A stretch of DNA of 52,594 nucleotides from Candidatus Obscuribacterales bacterium. GTDB taxonomy: Bacteria; Cyanobacteriota; Vampirovibrionia; Obscuribacterales; Obscuribacteraceae. How positions within the stretch are numbered: the first letter of the stretch is position 1; each line of letters starts with the position of its first letter. Below, one piece after another: positions 1-8,653 of the stretch. The notes under the pieces were generated by a model. That model searched no databases, was not told the DNA's origin, and saw nothing but the letters and a program-made list of their open reading frames with translations. Position numbers and translations under genes: made by a program. The DNA lies in the NCBI GenBank assembly GCA_020050685.1, contig JAGVKG010000068.1, forward strand, positions 1-52,594, given 5' to 3'.

Positions 1-115
1 AATCTGGGTAGATTTTCTCATAGGAAAATCCTCCTTTCTGGGCGTATTGGGTGTTTGCAATTACCGATGTGCCCAGTTTGGATTTCCAATAATCGAACAG
101 AAACCTCTTTCTCAA

Positions 116-159
116 ACTGTGCGTGAGTTAATAGCTGTAGCTGTTTGCTCACGCACAGT
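116..159. repeat. 12-bp inverted repeat (hairpin)
   Basis: Perfect inverted repeat: ACTGTGCGTGAG at 116-127 and CTCACGCACAGT at 148-159, separated by 20 bases. It lies downstream of the minus-strand aminopeptidase gene (stop at 343). On that strand it is followed by a weak T-containing stretch (TTTGAGAAAG), so it may be its terminator. The rest of 1-342 holds no convincing gene: the open frame at 47-334 has no ribosome binding site and an Arg/Cys-rich, non-protein-like composition. Confidence 0.5.
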
Positions 160-255
160 GTCTCTTAACCTGCGCTATGCACTGCCCTTCTTTCGCTGCC
201 GCCCATCAAGCGCTGCGCATACATACCATCTACACTTCGCACCGCTCCTCGCGGC

Positions 256-295
256 GCTGCGTTTCGCTGTTCGTCGTCGGTGCTGCGTTACGCTG
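256..295. repeat. short tandem pair of a GC-rich 14-mer
   Basis: GCTGCGTTTCGCTG (256-269) and GCTGCGTTACGCTG (282-295) recur 26 bases apart. The second copy is found again in inverted orientation at 39120-39133, between two convergent genes. This could be a fragment of an intergenic repeat family; only three copies are visible here. Confidence 0.35.
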
Positions 296-342
296 AAGCG
301 TCTCAACGCGCGGAGGAGTCGAAAGGCGACGTAGCGCTTATA

Positions 343-1869
343 TCAAATCTCTGAGATGATGAAGTGGCATAGCGTGCGGACGCCGAATCCGGTGCCGCCT
401 TTGTTGCATTCATCGCGTTCTTTATCGAGCCAGCCTGGACCAGCAATATCTAAGTGCGCCCACGGACGTTCGTCAACAAATTCTTTTAAGAACATGCCGG
501 CACAAGATGAACCAGCCTCACCGCGAGAGCCGGCATTTTTTAAATCGGCAATGTCGCTTTTAAGGGACTCTTTGTATTCTTCAAATAGTGGCAATTGCCA
601 AAGCCTTTCTCCCGCAGAAGAACCGGCCTTGATAATTCTTTCGATCAGTGCGTCATCATTACCCATGATGCCTGCTGCAACTCTTCCGAGAGCAGTGACG
701 CATGCGCCGGTTAGCGTTGCTACGTCGATGATCATGTCGACCTTGCCCTTGTCTGTGCTACCTTTGCCATTGGTTTCATTACAGACATAAGTAAGAGCAT
801 CTGCCAAGATTAATCGGCCTTCTGCATCGGTATTGTTTACTTCTATTGTCTTGCCGTTCATGGCCTTTAAGACATCGCCTGGATGCATGGCTTGTCCACC
901 AGGCATATTTTCGCAAGCCGCAACGACTGTCACTACATTTACCGGTAGCTTGAGCTGGCTGATTGCCGAAATGGTGGCAATCACGCAGGCAGCTCCTGCC
1001 ATGTCGTACTTCATTGTCTCCATGCTCTGTGCGGGCTTGAGTGAAAGTCCGCCGGAATCAAAGGTAATACCTTTACCGACAAGAGCAACTGTCTTCTTTG
1101 CCTTGGGGTGATTGTATTTCAAGACAATAAATTTTGGTGGCTCTTTTGCTCCGCGTGTGACGCCGAGAAATGAACCCATCTGCAATTTTTCAATTTGCGC
1201 CTTGTCGATAATTGTGGCATGCAGGTTGTGTCTGTCTGCAAGATCCTTTGCCTCTTCTGATAAGCGCGTCGGTGTGAGATAACCAGCTGGCTCAGCAATT
1301 AATTGCCTGGCAAAATTGGTGGCATCACCAATGGTCTTTCCTCTTGTAATTGCTTGATCAAAATCACTCTTGCTCAGGTTTACACCAACGAGGTGCAGCG
1401 ATTTTTTTGCCGGTTTCTGATTCTCTTCTTTATTGGTTTTGTATTTGGTAAAGCTATATGAACCGAGTTGCCATCCTTCTGCTAAAGCTTGAATAAACGG
1501 TGCTTCAGCTGAACCAGGAAGAGCAATGCCGATTTTGTTGATGTTTTCTTTGTTCGACACTTGGCGGGAAATATTCGCTGCTAATTTACGAGCCTGTGAA
1601 GGCTCATAGTTGGATTCTTGTCCCAGTCCTCTGACAATGACCTTCTTCGCGGAAACCAGACCGAATGTACGCAAGTTGATTGCTTGATCGGGCTTGCCTT
1701 TGAAGCTTTCGTCTGTGCAGGCTTCCTCGATATGATCTAGAAGTTCCTTCGGGAAATCTTTGTCCTTCTCCAAAATTTGTTTGGCAATTGGCTTGCCTGC
1801 AAATACACCAATAATCATCACGTCTGCTTTGAGAGATGACAGTGCGCTTTTATCTAAGAGGAATTCCAT
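343..1869 (-). CDS. pepA: leucyl aminopeptidase (M17 family)
   Basis: Cytosolic metallo-exopeptidase that releases N-terminal residues from peptides. The 508-aa length is typical of the family. The N-terminal macro-like domain covers about residues 1-170 and the catalytic domain about 180-508. Metal and catalytic residues are visible in KGITFDSGG (266-274, Lys266 and Asp271) and in the family signature NTDAEGRL (346-353, Asp348 and Glu350). The ATG start at 1867-1869 is the first in frame and gives a natural MEFLLDKSAL beginning. It is followed at 1912 by the 3' end of another minus-strand gene, so the two could be co-transcribed, although the 42-bp gap has no obvious terminator. Identification is firm. 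Confidence 0.95.
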   Translation of the reverse strand: MEFLLDKSALSSLKADVMIIGVFAGKPIAKQILEKDKDFPKELLDHIEEACTDESFKGKPDQAINLRTFGLVSAKKVIVRGLGQESNYEPSQARKLAANISRQVSNKENINKIGIALPGSAEAPFIQALAEGWQLGSYSFTKYKTNKEENQKPAKKSLHLVGVNLSKSDFDQAITRGKTIGDATNFARQLIAEPAGYLTPTRLSEEAKDLADRHNLHATIIDKAQIEKLQMGSFLGVTRGAKEPPKFIVLKYNHPKAKKTVALVGKGITFDSGGLSLKPAQSMETMKYDMAGAACVIATISAISQLKLPVNVVTVVAACENMPGGQAMHPGDVLKAMNGKTIEVNNTDAEGRLILADALTYVCNETNGKGSTDKGKVDMIIDVATLTGACVTALGRVAAGIMGNDDALIERIIKAGSSAGERLWQLPLFEEYKESLKSDIADLKNAGSRGEAGSSCAGMFLKEFVDERPWAHLDIAGPGWLDKERDECNKGGTGFGVRTLCHFIISEI

Positions 1870-1911
1870 GTCCGAAAACGGTCCTTTCTTTTGTGGTCTA
1901 TTGTAATTGTT

Positions 1912-3243
1912 TTATTGGAGAGCCTGACCATCGCTGCCGGCCACAGATTTGTTGCTTGCAGCGTTGCCTGCATCCGGCAAAAGCGCCGGCTTCATTGTCT
2001 CTACTGACTCAGACATTGGTGGCAACACTTTAGCAATTTTTTGTAGAACTGCATTGGCTGGAGCAATAAAGATGGCTTTGATTGTCCATTGGTTTTTGAT
2101 TTTGGCGACATCGAAAATCAAATCATTCTTGTCGAATGTAACCAAGCGATAACGGTAATTGCCGGACTGAGTACTCGACATACCCATCAAACGATAAGTT
2201 GATCCTTTTGTCGTCAAACCCATATAGCGCGGTATGCTCACCAGCTTCGGATCGGAAAGCCAAGCCTTGGCCATATCCATGTGTCCTTGACGTACAGCGT
2301 TGAGGAACTGAGTGACGGTACCAAGCGGCGTATCTTCTAATGGTTTGCCTTCTAATTCATATTTTCCTTCGACAAAACGCAATGCCAACTTGTAAGTGTA
2401 AGCATCACCTTTTGTCTTTGGCTTATCGGCTGTTGTTTGCTCGGTGGTAGTGACTGTTGCACCATTGGCCTTAACGGCAAAAACCAAATCCGATCCGGAA
2501 AAATAAGCTTGACCGGTGAGGCTGTGCAAAAGCATAGTTGGAATTTGTGCCAGCGGCTCAGCGTCTTGAGTCCAGGTTCCACCAGTCAGTCTGAAGGTAT
2601 CAACCCAAATGCCCTGGGTGGAACGATTTGAACCAGCAAGAATCAAGAACTTGCCACCACTGGTAGTGGCAGCAGTTTTGTCCTTGAACAACAGATCGAG
2701 AATTCTGGCATCAGAAACAAGAGTAGACGCCGGTATTGAAATTGCTTGTATTTTGCTTGTCACGACTTGCGATTGCACGACTTTCTTTTTCTTGCCTTTG
2801 CGAATCACAACCGGCTGAGTTTTTGATTCTCTCCACTCAACTAAAACTTGGTGTGCCTGGGAAATTTCCGGGAAACTATAAACTCGTGCTGAACCATACT
2901 CAATTAGCTTGATGCGCAGTTCGGCAACCGGGCTTGTGCTGCCAATCAGCATTTGTTTCGCAGTCGGAAGGGAGATGACGCTTTTGACTTGATTGAAAAC
3001 TTCCGACCAAGTGGTGTCGTTAGGCTGCGCTTTGTAGGCAGCGGCTGCATCAATGAGAGCTTGAGATGTCTTGTGCTCCTCAATGGCAGCCGCAATCTGC
3101 ACCGCTGTCTTCGATGTATCTGCTTGCGGCTTTGCCAGCATTGGCAAAGCTAGAACCGAATTCAGACCAAGTGCCAGCGCAAAAGGCAGCACAGCAGGCT
3201 GAGTCCATTTTCCGGAAAGACCAAAACGTTTGCAATTAGTCAT
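1912..3243 (-). CDS. secreted protein of unknown function
   Basis: The frame is open from 3447, but the ATG at 3241-3243 is chosen because it is preceded by a CGAGG ribosome binding site and begins a signal-peptide-like segment. That segment has a short basic start (MTNCKR), a hydrophobic core around ALPFALALGLNSVLALP, then AKPQA. The product is 443 aa. It has a Lys/Val-rich middle stretch (KGKKKKVVQSQ) and a C-terminal part (about residues 330-420, around GTVTQFLNAVRQGHMDMAKAW) that resembles small NTF2/DUF4878-type domains. That resemblance is weak and by eye only. The protein is probably exported or envelope-located; no catalytic motif was recognised. It is divergent from the LysM gene at 3477. 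Confidence 0.8.
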   Translation of the reverse strand: MTNCKRFGLSGKWTQPAVLPFALALGLNSVLALPMLAKPQADTSKTAVQIAAAIEEHKTSQALIDAAAAYKAQPNDTTWSEVFNQVKSVISLPTAKQMLIGSTSPVAELRIKLIEYGSARVYSFPEISQAHQVLVEWRESKTQPVVIRKGKKKKVVQSQVVTSKIQAISIPASTLVSDARILDLLFKDKTAATTSGGKFLILAGSNRSTQGIWVDTFRLTGGTWTQDAEPLAQIPTMLLHSLTGQAYFSGSDLVFAVKANGATVTTTEQTTADKPKTKGDAYTYKLALRFVEGKYELEGKPLEDTPLGTVTQFLNAVRQGHMDMAKAWLSDPKLVSIPRYMGLTTKGSTYRLMGMSSTQSGNYRYRLVTFDKNDLIFDVAKIKNQWTIKAIFIAPANAVLQKIAKVLPPMSESVETMKPALLPDAGNAASNKSVAGSDGQALQ

Positions 3244-3476
3244 AGCAGCCTCGAAAGAAGTATAAATCGAAAAATCTAGCCACTCTATTTTAACCCTCGC
3301 TGGGCAACGGTTGCCAATTGGTCTCTGAAATCTTTGTAAGGGATTTGCCCTTGTTTTAGCGGGGATTACGCAAATTGAGCGCCTGAGCGTGGGAATCCTC
3401 CCCCCAACTGTCTTTACTATTGCATAAAACCACTGTAGATTATGCATTACTTATCAAGTGGAGTCAGGAAAGCCCG

Positions 3477-6053
3477 ATGCCGATCAATTTCCGACCAGAA
3501 AGCAATATGGCCCAAGGAGACCTAACCAAAGGTCTCAATCCAGCCGCCGATGTTTCTGCTCGCCTCTCCGCTGATGTCTCAGCTCACTCGCAAGCCCAGT
3601 TGGCTGGCAAGGCAGGCATTGGCACGGCTCAGGCATTTACGGGCGCTGAGGCAAGCATGGCTCATGCGATGCCCCTCCCGGCTGATGCCGGCACGCATGC
3701 AGCAGCACAAGCGGCTTGCCAGCAAGTCTCTCCTTTGATTCAGCTGATTATGAAAATGCCGGGGCATATCGGTGTTCTCGGTAATTTTTTTGAAGCTATC
3801 GGTGCGTTCTTCTCACCCAGTCATGAACTTTTCTCTGGCTTTGATCTCAGCACATTGGCGGGTCATGCTCAGGAAGCAGCCAAACATGCTTCTTCTTCAC
3901 TAGCTGAGCATGGTCACATCGATCTTTCACTCTTCCCAGATGGCGCACCGACTCTTGCGCAATTGGCTCACATGGATGGTGGCATGCACACTGGCATGTC
4001 CGGTGGTCTAGAAAAATTGTCGGGGCACGGAAGTTTGTCATCGGCATCCGCGGCTGTGTCCAAGACAGCTCTAACCAGACAACTAAATGTTTCAGGCACG
4101 CTTGATTTAAAGAAACCACAGTTTGAACAAGAACTTGGTAAACAGGCAGATGGTGCAGCAGGTGAACCAGCAATTTCTGGACCGGAATTGTCTTCTTCAA
4201 GCCCGAATGCTGCGCTCGGCGAAAACCACAGATTGTTTGTCGATAAAATTGATAGCATCTCGAACAATGCAATGGCTTCACAAACTTCCACGGCTGGCAG
4301 CGCTGCTGCGCTACCGAATAATTTGAATGTTGGTGCTTCACCGCTTAGCCAGGCAACCGGTCAGGCGATGCCGGAAATTTCCGTGCATAACGAAATGCCG
4401 GATTTACAAGTCAGCGGACCGAGTCTTTCGGAGAATAACGTTGGCTATCATTTAGGTTCGAATGCTCCCACTACAATAGATGGCAACTTGGGTCCGTCTG
4501 GCGCAGTTTCAAGTGAGCTTGGTGGCAAGGCGCTTTCTGGCGGTGACGTCAGCCAAACGCAACAGACACTTGCCGCGACCCCATCATCTTCATCTAATGT
4601 ATTGGCGAGCAATCCACCTCAGACCGATTGGGCTGGTGGCACATCAACAAACAATATTGGTAACGCTTCTGGCGCAGGCATGACTGCACTCAAAGCAAAG
4701 CAGTTGAGCTTCGGAAAACTAAATGCTAAGTCTGCAGTTGATCATGTTGGACATCAAGCCAAAGGACATGTTGCTTCCGTCAAGTCTGCTGTATCCAAAG
4801 TAGATGGGGCTGCTGCCAAACCGGTAATGGATCAAGTGGCACATCAAGTGCGTGGTCATCATTCTACTGTCGATGCTCCACAAGCGCACGCTCAAAATCC
4901 TGGCATCGATCATGTGGCTCATCAAACACGCGGTCACGTAGGTCAAGCCGATGTCTCGCACGCAGCAGCCACACAACATCCAGGAATCGATCACATTGCC
5001 CACCAAACTCGTGGACACGTTGGACAAGCGGATGGCTCAGCGCACGTTGGGCACAAATCCGGCATTGATCAAATTGCTCATCAGAGCCGTGGTCATGTTG
5101 GTGGCAAGGCTGTCGATCAAATTTCTCACCACAAAATCACGAATAAAGTTGGCGATCACGTTGGTACAAATAGTACGGTTTCCGAAAGCACAATTGATCT
5201 GCCAAAGTCCACTCCAAATACTTCTTCTGCCGCCTCGACAATTGCTCCCAAATCGATAGTTCCTTCGTATGCTTCAAGAGTTGATGGTATCGCTCAAGCC
5301 AATCCACTTTCAACAATCAAGCCAACCGGTGATTTAACCAGTGGTGCAAATATTGGCTCATACACGGTGAAGTCTGGAGATAGTCTTTGGAATATCGCCA
5401 AAAATCAATTAGGTGATGGCTCGCGCTGGAAAGAAATCTACAATTTAAATACTCAATCGTTAGGCAGTGATCCATCGATGATTCACACTGGCGTCAAGAT
5501 TGAATTGCCGGGACAATCGCACGATATTGCTCAAGCGGCAACTCAAGTAGATAAATATGTAGTGCAACCAGGAGATAATCTCTGGAACATTGCAGAAAAG
5601 CAGTTGGGCTCAGGCTCTCGCTGGGGCGAACTGTATCAAGCAAATGCTTCCGTGATTGGCGCGAACCCACGCATGATATTGCCAGGACAAGAAATCAATC
5701 TTTCTTCGGTTTCACAAGTTGCCTCAGTTCCTGATGCTGGATCCGCACTAGGTGCAACTGCTCAATCATCTGGTGCTGCCGCATCATCTGCTGCCCAATC
5801 AGCCGTATCATCTTCTGCACCAACGGCATCTGGATCCGCTGATTTGGTATCATCGGCACCAACGCAACAAGCTCAACCTGGTGGACCAGCATTCGGCATG
5901 GAACAAGCAATGTCTTCCTCCGGCGTCAACGCGGCGCAACCAGCCACGCAAGCCATGGCCGCAGGACCTGGAGCTGCCGGCGCACAAACAATCGCCACGA
6001 CATCTTCGATGCGTTCCTTGCGCCCGGATCTTTCCTTCCTGAATCGTAAGTAA
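3477..6053 (+). CDS. LysM protein with His-rich internal repeats
   Basis: 858 aa from the ATG at 3477, which has AGGAA 7-12 bases upstream; the frame is also open further 5' (3420). Two C-terminal LysM domains are clear: about residues 628-680 (YTVKSGDSLWNIAKNQLG) and 693-745 (YVVQPGDNLWNIAEKQLG). Both have the GD-x-LWNIA signature for binding glycan chains with N-acetylglucosamine. The middle (about 420-560) holds repeats of the type ID-H-(V/I)-A-H-Q-T-R-G-H. The rest is Ser/Ala/Gly-rich and low complexity. No classical signal peptide is seen, so the export route is unclear. Likely a cell-wall-associated or structural protein; the function of the His-rich segment is unknown. Confidence 0.88.
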   Translation: MPINFRPESNMAQGDLTKGLNPAADVSARLSADVSAHSQAQLAGKAGIGTAQAFTGAEASMAHAMPLPADAGTHAAAQAACQQVSPLIQLIMKMPGHIGVLGNFFEAIGAFFSPSHELFSGFDLSTLAGHAQEAAKHASSSLAEHGHIDLSLFPDGAPTLAQLAHMDGGMHTGMSGGLEKLSGHGSLSSASAAVSKTALTRQLNVSGTLDLKKPQFEQELGKQADGAAGEPAISGPELSSSSPNAALGENHRLFVDKIDSISNNAMASQTSTAGSAAALPNNLNVGASPLSQATGQAMPEISVHNEMPDLQVSGPSLSENNVGYHLGSNAPTTIDGNLGPSGAVSSELGGKALSGGDVSQTQQTLAATPSSSSNVLASNPPQTDWAGGTSTNNIGNASGAGMTALKAKQLSFGKLNAKSAVDHVGHQAKGHVASVKSAVSKVDGAAAKPVMDQVAHQVRGHHSTVDAPQAHAQNPGIDHVAHQTRGHVGQADVSHAAATQHPGIDHIAHQTRGHVGQADGSAHVGHKSGIDQIAHQSRGHVGGKAVDQISHHKITNKVGDHVGTNSTVSESTIDLPKSTPNTSSAASTIAPKSIVPSYASRVDGIAQANPLSTIKPTGDLTSGANIGSYTVKSGDSLWNIAKNQLGDGSRWKEIYNLNTQSLGSDPSMIHTGVKIELPGQSHDIAQAATQVDKYVVQPGDNLWNIAEKQLGSGSRWGELYQANASVIGANPRMILPGQEINLSSVSQVASVPDAGSALGATAQSSGAAASSAAQSAVSSSAPTASGSADLVSSAPTQQAQPGGPAFGMEQAMSSSGVNAAQPATQAMAAGPGAAGAQTIATTSSMRSLRPDLSFLNRK
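4735..5165 (+). repeat. degenerate His-rich repeats inside the LysM gene
   Basis: Six to seven diverged units encode D-(H/Q)-(V/I)-(A/G/S)-H-(Q/H)-x-(R/K)-G-H. They begin near 4738, 4828, 4906, 4987, 5065 and 5113, with a partial unit near 5152. Spacing is about 26-30 codons, falling to 16 for the later ones. Each unit carries three to four histidines. DNA identity is moderate, so the duplications are old or selected at protein level. Confidence 0.75.
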
Positions 6054-6071
6054 CAGCGATTTGCTTGTCTC

Positions 6072-7211
6072 TCAAGTGGCAAATAGTTTGTGGGTCATTT
6101 TTTGTACATCGCTAACAGCGGCTTTGCGATCAGGCGGCGCCGCTACTTGTAGTTTTTCGATCCCCACGGATTGCCAATTGTAATTTATGCCGAAGTCAGC
6201 GTCAACTTGTGCGCAGATTAGCCACAGTCGCTTGTCATATATTCTGCACAGGTCAATTAATTTACCGATCACCTTGCCTGTTCCTTTTGATGTCGTGGAT
6301 GATTTCGTCGACAAATCTGGCAGCGACTGTTGATCTAACTTTCCTTCGCCAGAGATAACCAGATCGCACTCTTTGATTTTATTATGCAAATCAGTTAGCT
6401 CGGCAACGAAATCGAATCCGGAAATAATTTCTGCATCTAATGCACATGCCAGGCCAAAAGCTGTGCCGCCAGCAGCGCCTGCACCATGTGCGTCACGCAA
6501 TTTTCTGCCGCTTTCATTTTCCAGAACATCAGCAAATTTTTTCAGTGCTGATTCCAGATGGCCAACCTGATCGTCGTCCGCTCCTTTTTGTTTGGCAAAT
6601 ACGAATGCAGCACCATGTGCACCCAATAGTGGATTGGCGACATCACAGGCAATACGAATGCGAACCTTCCCTCTGTATTTCTCCAATGCCGAGAGATCTA
6701 TTCGGGCCAGATCAATTAGCGCACCGCCGCCAGATGCAACTTCTTTTCCGGATGCATCAAGCAGCTTGGCACCAAGGCTCCGCAGCGCGCCACTGCCACC
6801 ATCAGTGGAGGCGCTTCCGCCGATTGCCACGACAATGTTTTTGAAACCCAGCTCAATGCAATGTTTCAACACCAGTCCCAGACCTTCAGTGTTGGCCGCA
6901 AGCGGGGACAAGTTATCGTTTGTCAAATAATGTATACCGGATGAGGAAGCTAATTCTACGACTGCCAAATCATCAAGGCTGAGCCATAGCGCTTCGACAA
7001 CGTCACCAATCGGGCCGGGTACTGCCAGGTCGTGCAGGTCTCCACCGCAAGCAAGATGCAAGCTCTCAATTGTGCCGTCGCCGCCATCAGCAAGCGGTAG
7101 CTCCACGACATCGTGATTGTATGAGCGCGCCACGCTGGCGATTGCTTCGCATACCTGGGATGGCGAAAGTGTGCCTTTGTAAGCCGTCGGTGCTACTAAT
7201 ATTCTACTCAT
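6072..7211 (-). CDS. glxK: glycerate 2-kinase (GarK/GlxK family)
   Basis: Phosphorylates D-glycerate with ATP, normally giving 2-phosphoglycerate in this family, and links glyoxylate/glycerate salvage to lower glycolysis. The family N-terminus (ILVAPTAYKGTLSPSQV) is followed by ADGGDGTIESL (about residues 42-52), the Gly-rich GGSASTDGGSGALRSLGAKLLD block and a C-terminal ISGEGKLDQQS motif. The 379-aa length is normal. It converges with the LysM gene, leaving an 18-bp gap and no visible terminator. The ATG at 7209-7211 is the natural start. Confidence 0.93.
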   Translation of the reverse strand: MSRILVAPTAYKGTLSPSQVCEAIASVARSYNHDVVELPLADGGDGTIESLHLACGGDLHDLAVPGPIGDVVEALWLSLDDLAVVELASSSGIHYLTNDNLSPLAANTEGLGLVLKHCIELGFKNIVVAIGGSASTDGGSGALRSLGAKLLDASGKEVASGGGALIDLARIDLSALEKYRGKVRIRIACDVANPLLGAHGAAFVFAKQKGADDDQVGHLESALKKFADVLENESGRKLRDAHGAGAAGGTAFGLACALDAEIISGFDFVAELTDLHNKIKECDLVISGEGKLDQQSLPDLSTKSSTTSKGTGKVIGKLIDLCRIYDKRLWLICAQVDADFGINYNWQSVGIEKLQVAAPPDRKAAVSDVQKMTHKLFAT

Positions 7212-7332
7212 TACTTAATAATTGTCTTTCGAAAGTTTACGGCTCACACTTTTGTGGAAAATATTTCTTTAGAAATGAAACTTGTATTTCACTCCAGGTT
7301 TACGCTTTCAATTTTGACGGAGGATTTAACCA

Positions 7333-7794
7333 ATGTCTATGGAAGATGACGTTAAGTATATCCTGTACAAATTTGACGCGGTCGTCGATAAGCAAGCCTC
7401 CTCACATCCCGAGGTGAAGCAAGATATTTCCATCTACAGGAAGTTGAGATTATGGCCAGGTGAAGAATATAACCTGATAGGAAATTCCACATATATGGAA
7501 TATCATCTGGTCGGAACAGAAATGGAAGCCAAACGCGCCGGTTGCATCGCTTTGATGTTGCAGAAACTTGGCAATCAGCACCATTGTTTGGCACTCAAAG
7601 AGGCTTTCGCTTTTGAAGGATTTCTAGACATATTGGAAGAGCCAGAACGCGATTGGCTTTCCAGTTTTCCTGATAACACTTTGATTGGACCTGCCTACCA
7701 TGTTGATGGTGTTGTTGTCCGTTCGACCTTTGCTGTTTGGCAGCCAGTCTGCAAGACGGAAAATGCAGAAAAGGAAGTATCACTTGCGCGATGA
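7333..7794 (+). CDS. conserved-looking small protein, function unknown
   Basis: 153 aa, soluble and acidic. The ATG at 7333 follows a strong GGAGG (7319-7323). No signal peptide, membrane helix or recognised motif. The N-terminal half (MSMEDDVKYILYKFDAVVDK) is helix-rich. A middle segment (WPGEEYNLIGNSTYMEYHL) and the C-terminal YHVDGVVVRSTFAVWQPVC look like a compact beta-containing fold. It stands alone between the divergent glycerate kinase and the convergent WYL gene. The strong ribosome binding site and normal composition support it as a real gene; no function is proposed. Confidence 0.75.
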   Translation: MSMEDDVKYILYKFDAVVDKQASSHPEVKQDISIYRKLRLWPGEEYNLIGNSTYMEYHLVGTEMEAKRAGCIALMLQKLGNQHHCLALKEAFAFEGFLDILEEPERDWLSSFPDNTLIGPAYHVDGVVVRSTFAVWQPVCKTENAEKEVSLAR

Positions 7795-7835
7795 AATGCG
7801 CAGGCAATGAATCTTCGATCAAGCTGAATTATGTA

Positions 7836-8447
7836 CTAGCTAGCAAATGGTAGATGTGTCGATGGGCTAAAATTCTGCGGCACATTGAAGTGGCGCGAAG
7901 TCTCAATTAGCTCCTTAATGCGGTCGACACGAAAGATCATGTTCTCGTCTCTTTCGTGGCAATAAGCAACCATTTTCCAGAGTCCGGTTTCTTTGAAGAT
8001 TGCCAGAGGATTGAGATTAATCAGGTCTATGGCTTCACGCGCAAAGCTGTAATAGCTGACCTTAACAGTGCAATGATTTGTCAGCGCATGTTCGAGCGCT
8101 GGCAAGGTTTTTTCTACTGGATACATAGGATAGTTGCATGGTGATTGTTCCGCTTCCATCTCGTCCATGTCCAAGCACGCTGCTGCTCTGGCTAACTCAT
8201 CATCTTCCAAATCGCCGGCAGCAAATAAAGATTCCAAAATTACCTCGGCTATCTCATCGGACAATCCAGCCAGCTCGGGCGAGATTTGTTTGGAAATTTT
8301 GTGAATTATATTTCTAATTAGTTCGTCGCGATCTTTTGCTTGAATGGAAATGCCTGCAACAAGCTTGTCTAAGAGCCTCGCGCCAGTCAGTAAGAGAATT
8401 GCTTCCTCAGGTGTAATGTCCAAAGAAAATCTTTGTCCCATTTGCAT
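7836..8447 (-). CDS. WYL-domain protein
   Basis: 203 aa. The C-terminal ~70 residues (VKVSYYSFAREAIDLINLNPLAIFKETGLWKMVAYC, then IFRVDRIKEL and F) match the WYL ligand-sensing domain pattern: an aromatic YY, a central proline, G-x-W-x-x-x-AY in place of G-x-WYL, and F-R-x-D-R-I. WYL domains usually sit behind a helix-turn-helix in transcriptional regulators. Here the N-terminal ~100 residues are helical and acidic with no recognisable HTH, so it may act through a partner. The start at 8447 is supported by AGGAG nine bases upstream (minus strand). A second in-frame ATG lies two codons later. Confidence 0.8.
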   Translation of the reverse strand: MQMGQRFSLDITPEEAILLLTGARLLDKLVAGISIQAKDRDELIRNIIHKISKQISPELAGLSDEIAEVILESLFAAGDLEDDELARAAACLDMDEMEAEQSPCNYPMYPVEKTLPALEHALTNHCTVKVSYYSFAREAIDLINLNPLAIFKETGLWKMVAYCHERDENMIFRVDRIKELIETSRHFNVPQNFSPSTHLPFAS

Positions 8448-8653
8448 TCTGCGTCTCTCCTATATGGGTCCCACCCGCCAAAAGAATGATTAGTTCCCGA
8501 TGTGTGCCTGCTTGACTACCTCTATTCAGCATACACCTAGTGGGAAAAAGTGGAAAGATAGCGATAAATGGACAGATCCAGCCACCTGCTTATAAAACAT
8601 GGCGTGCCGGCATTCTGGCTGGGGGCATTAATCTGTTGAGGCGCTCTAGGGCT

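Noticed and set aside
47-334. 95-codon open frame on the + strand near the window start
   Set aside because: No ribosome binding site, Arg/Cys/Ala-rich product unlike a protein, and it overlaps hairpin and short-repeat sequence.
3244-3447. 68-codon N-terminal extension of the minus-strand secreted protein
   Set aside because: The extension is basic and unconserved-looking. The internal ATG at 3243 has a ribosome binding site and begins a proper signal peptide.
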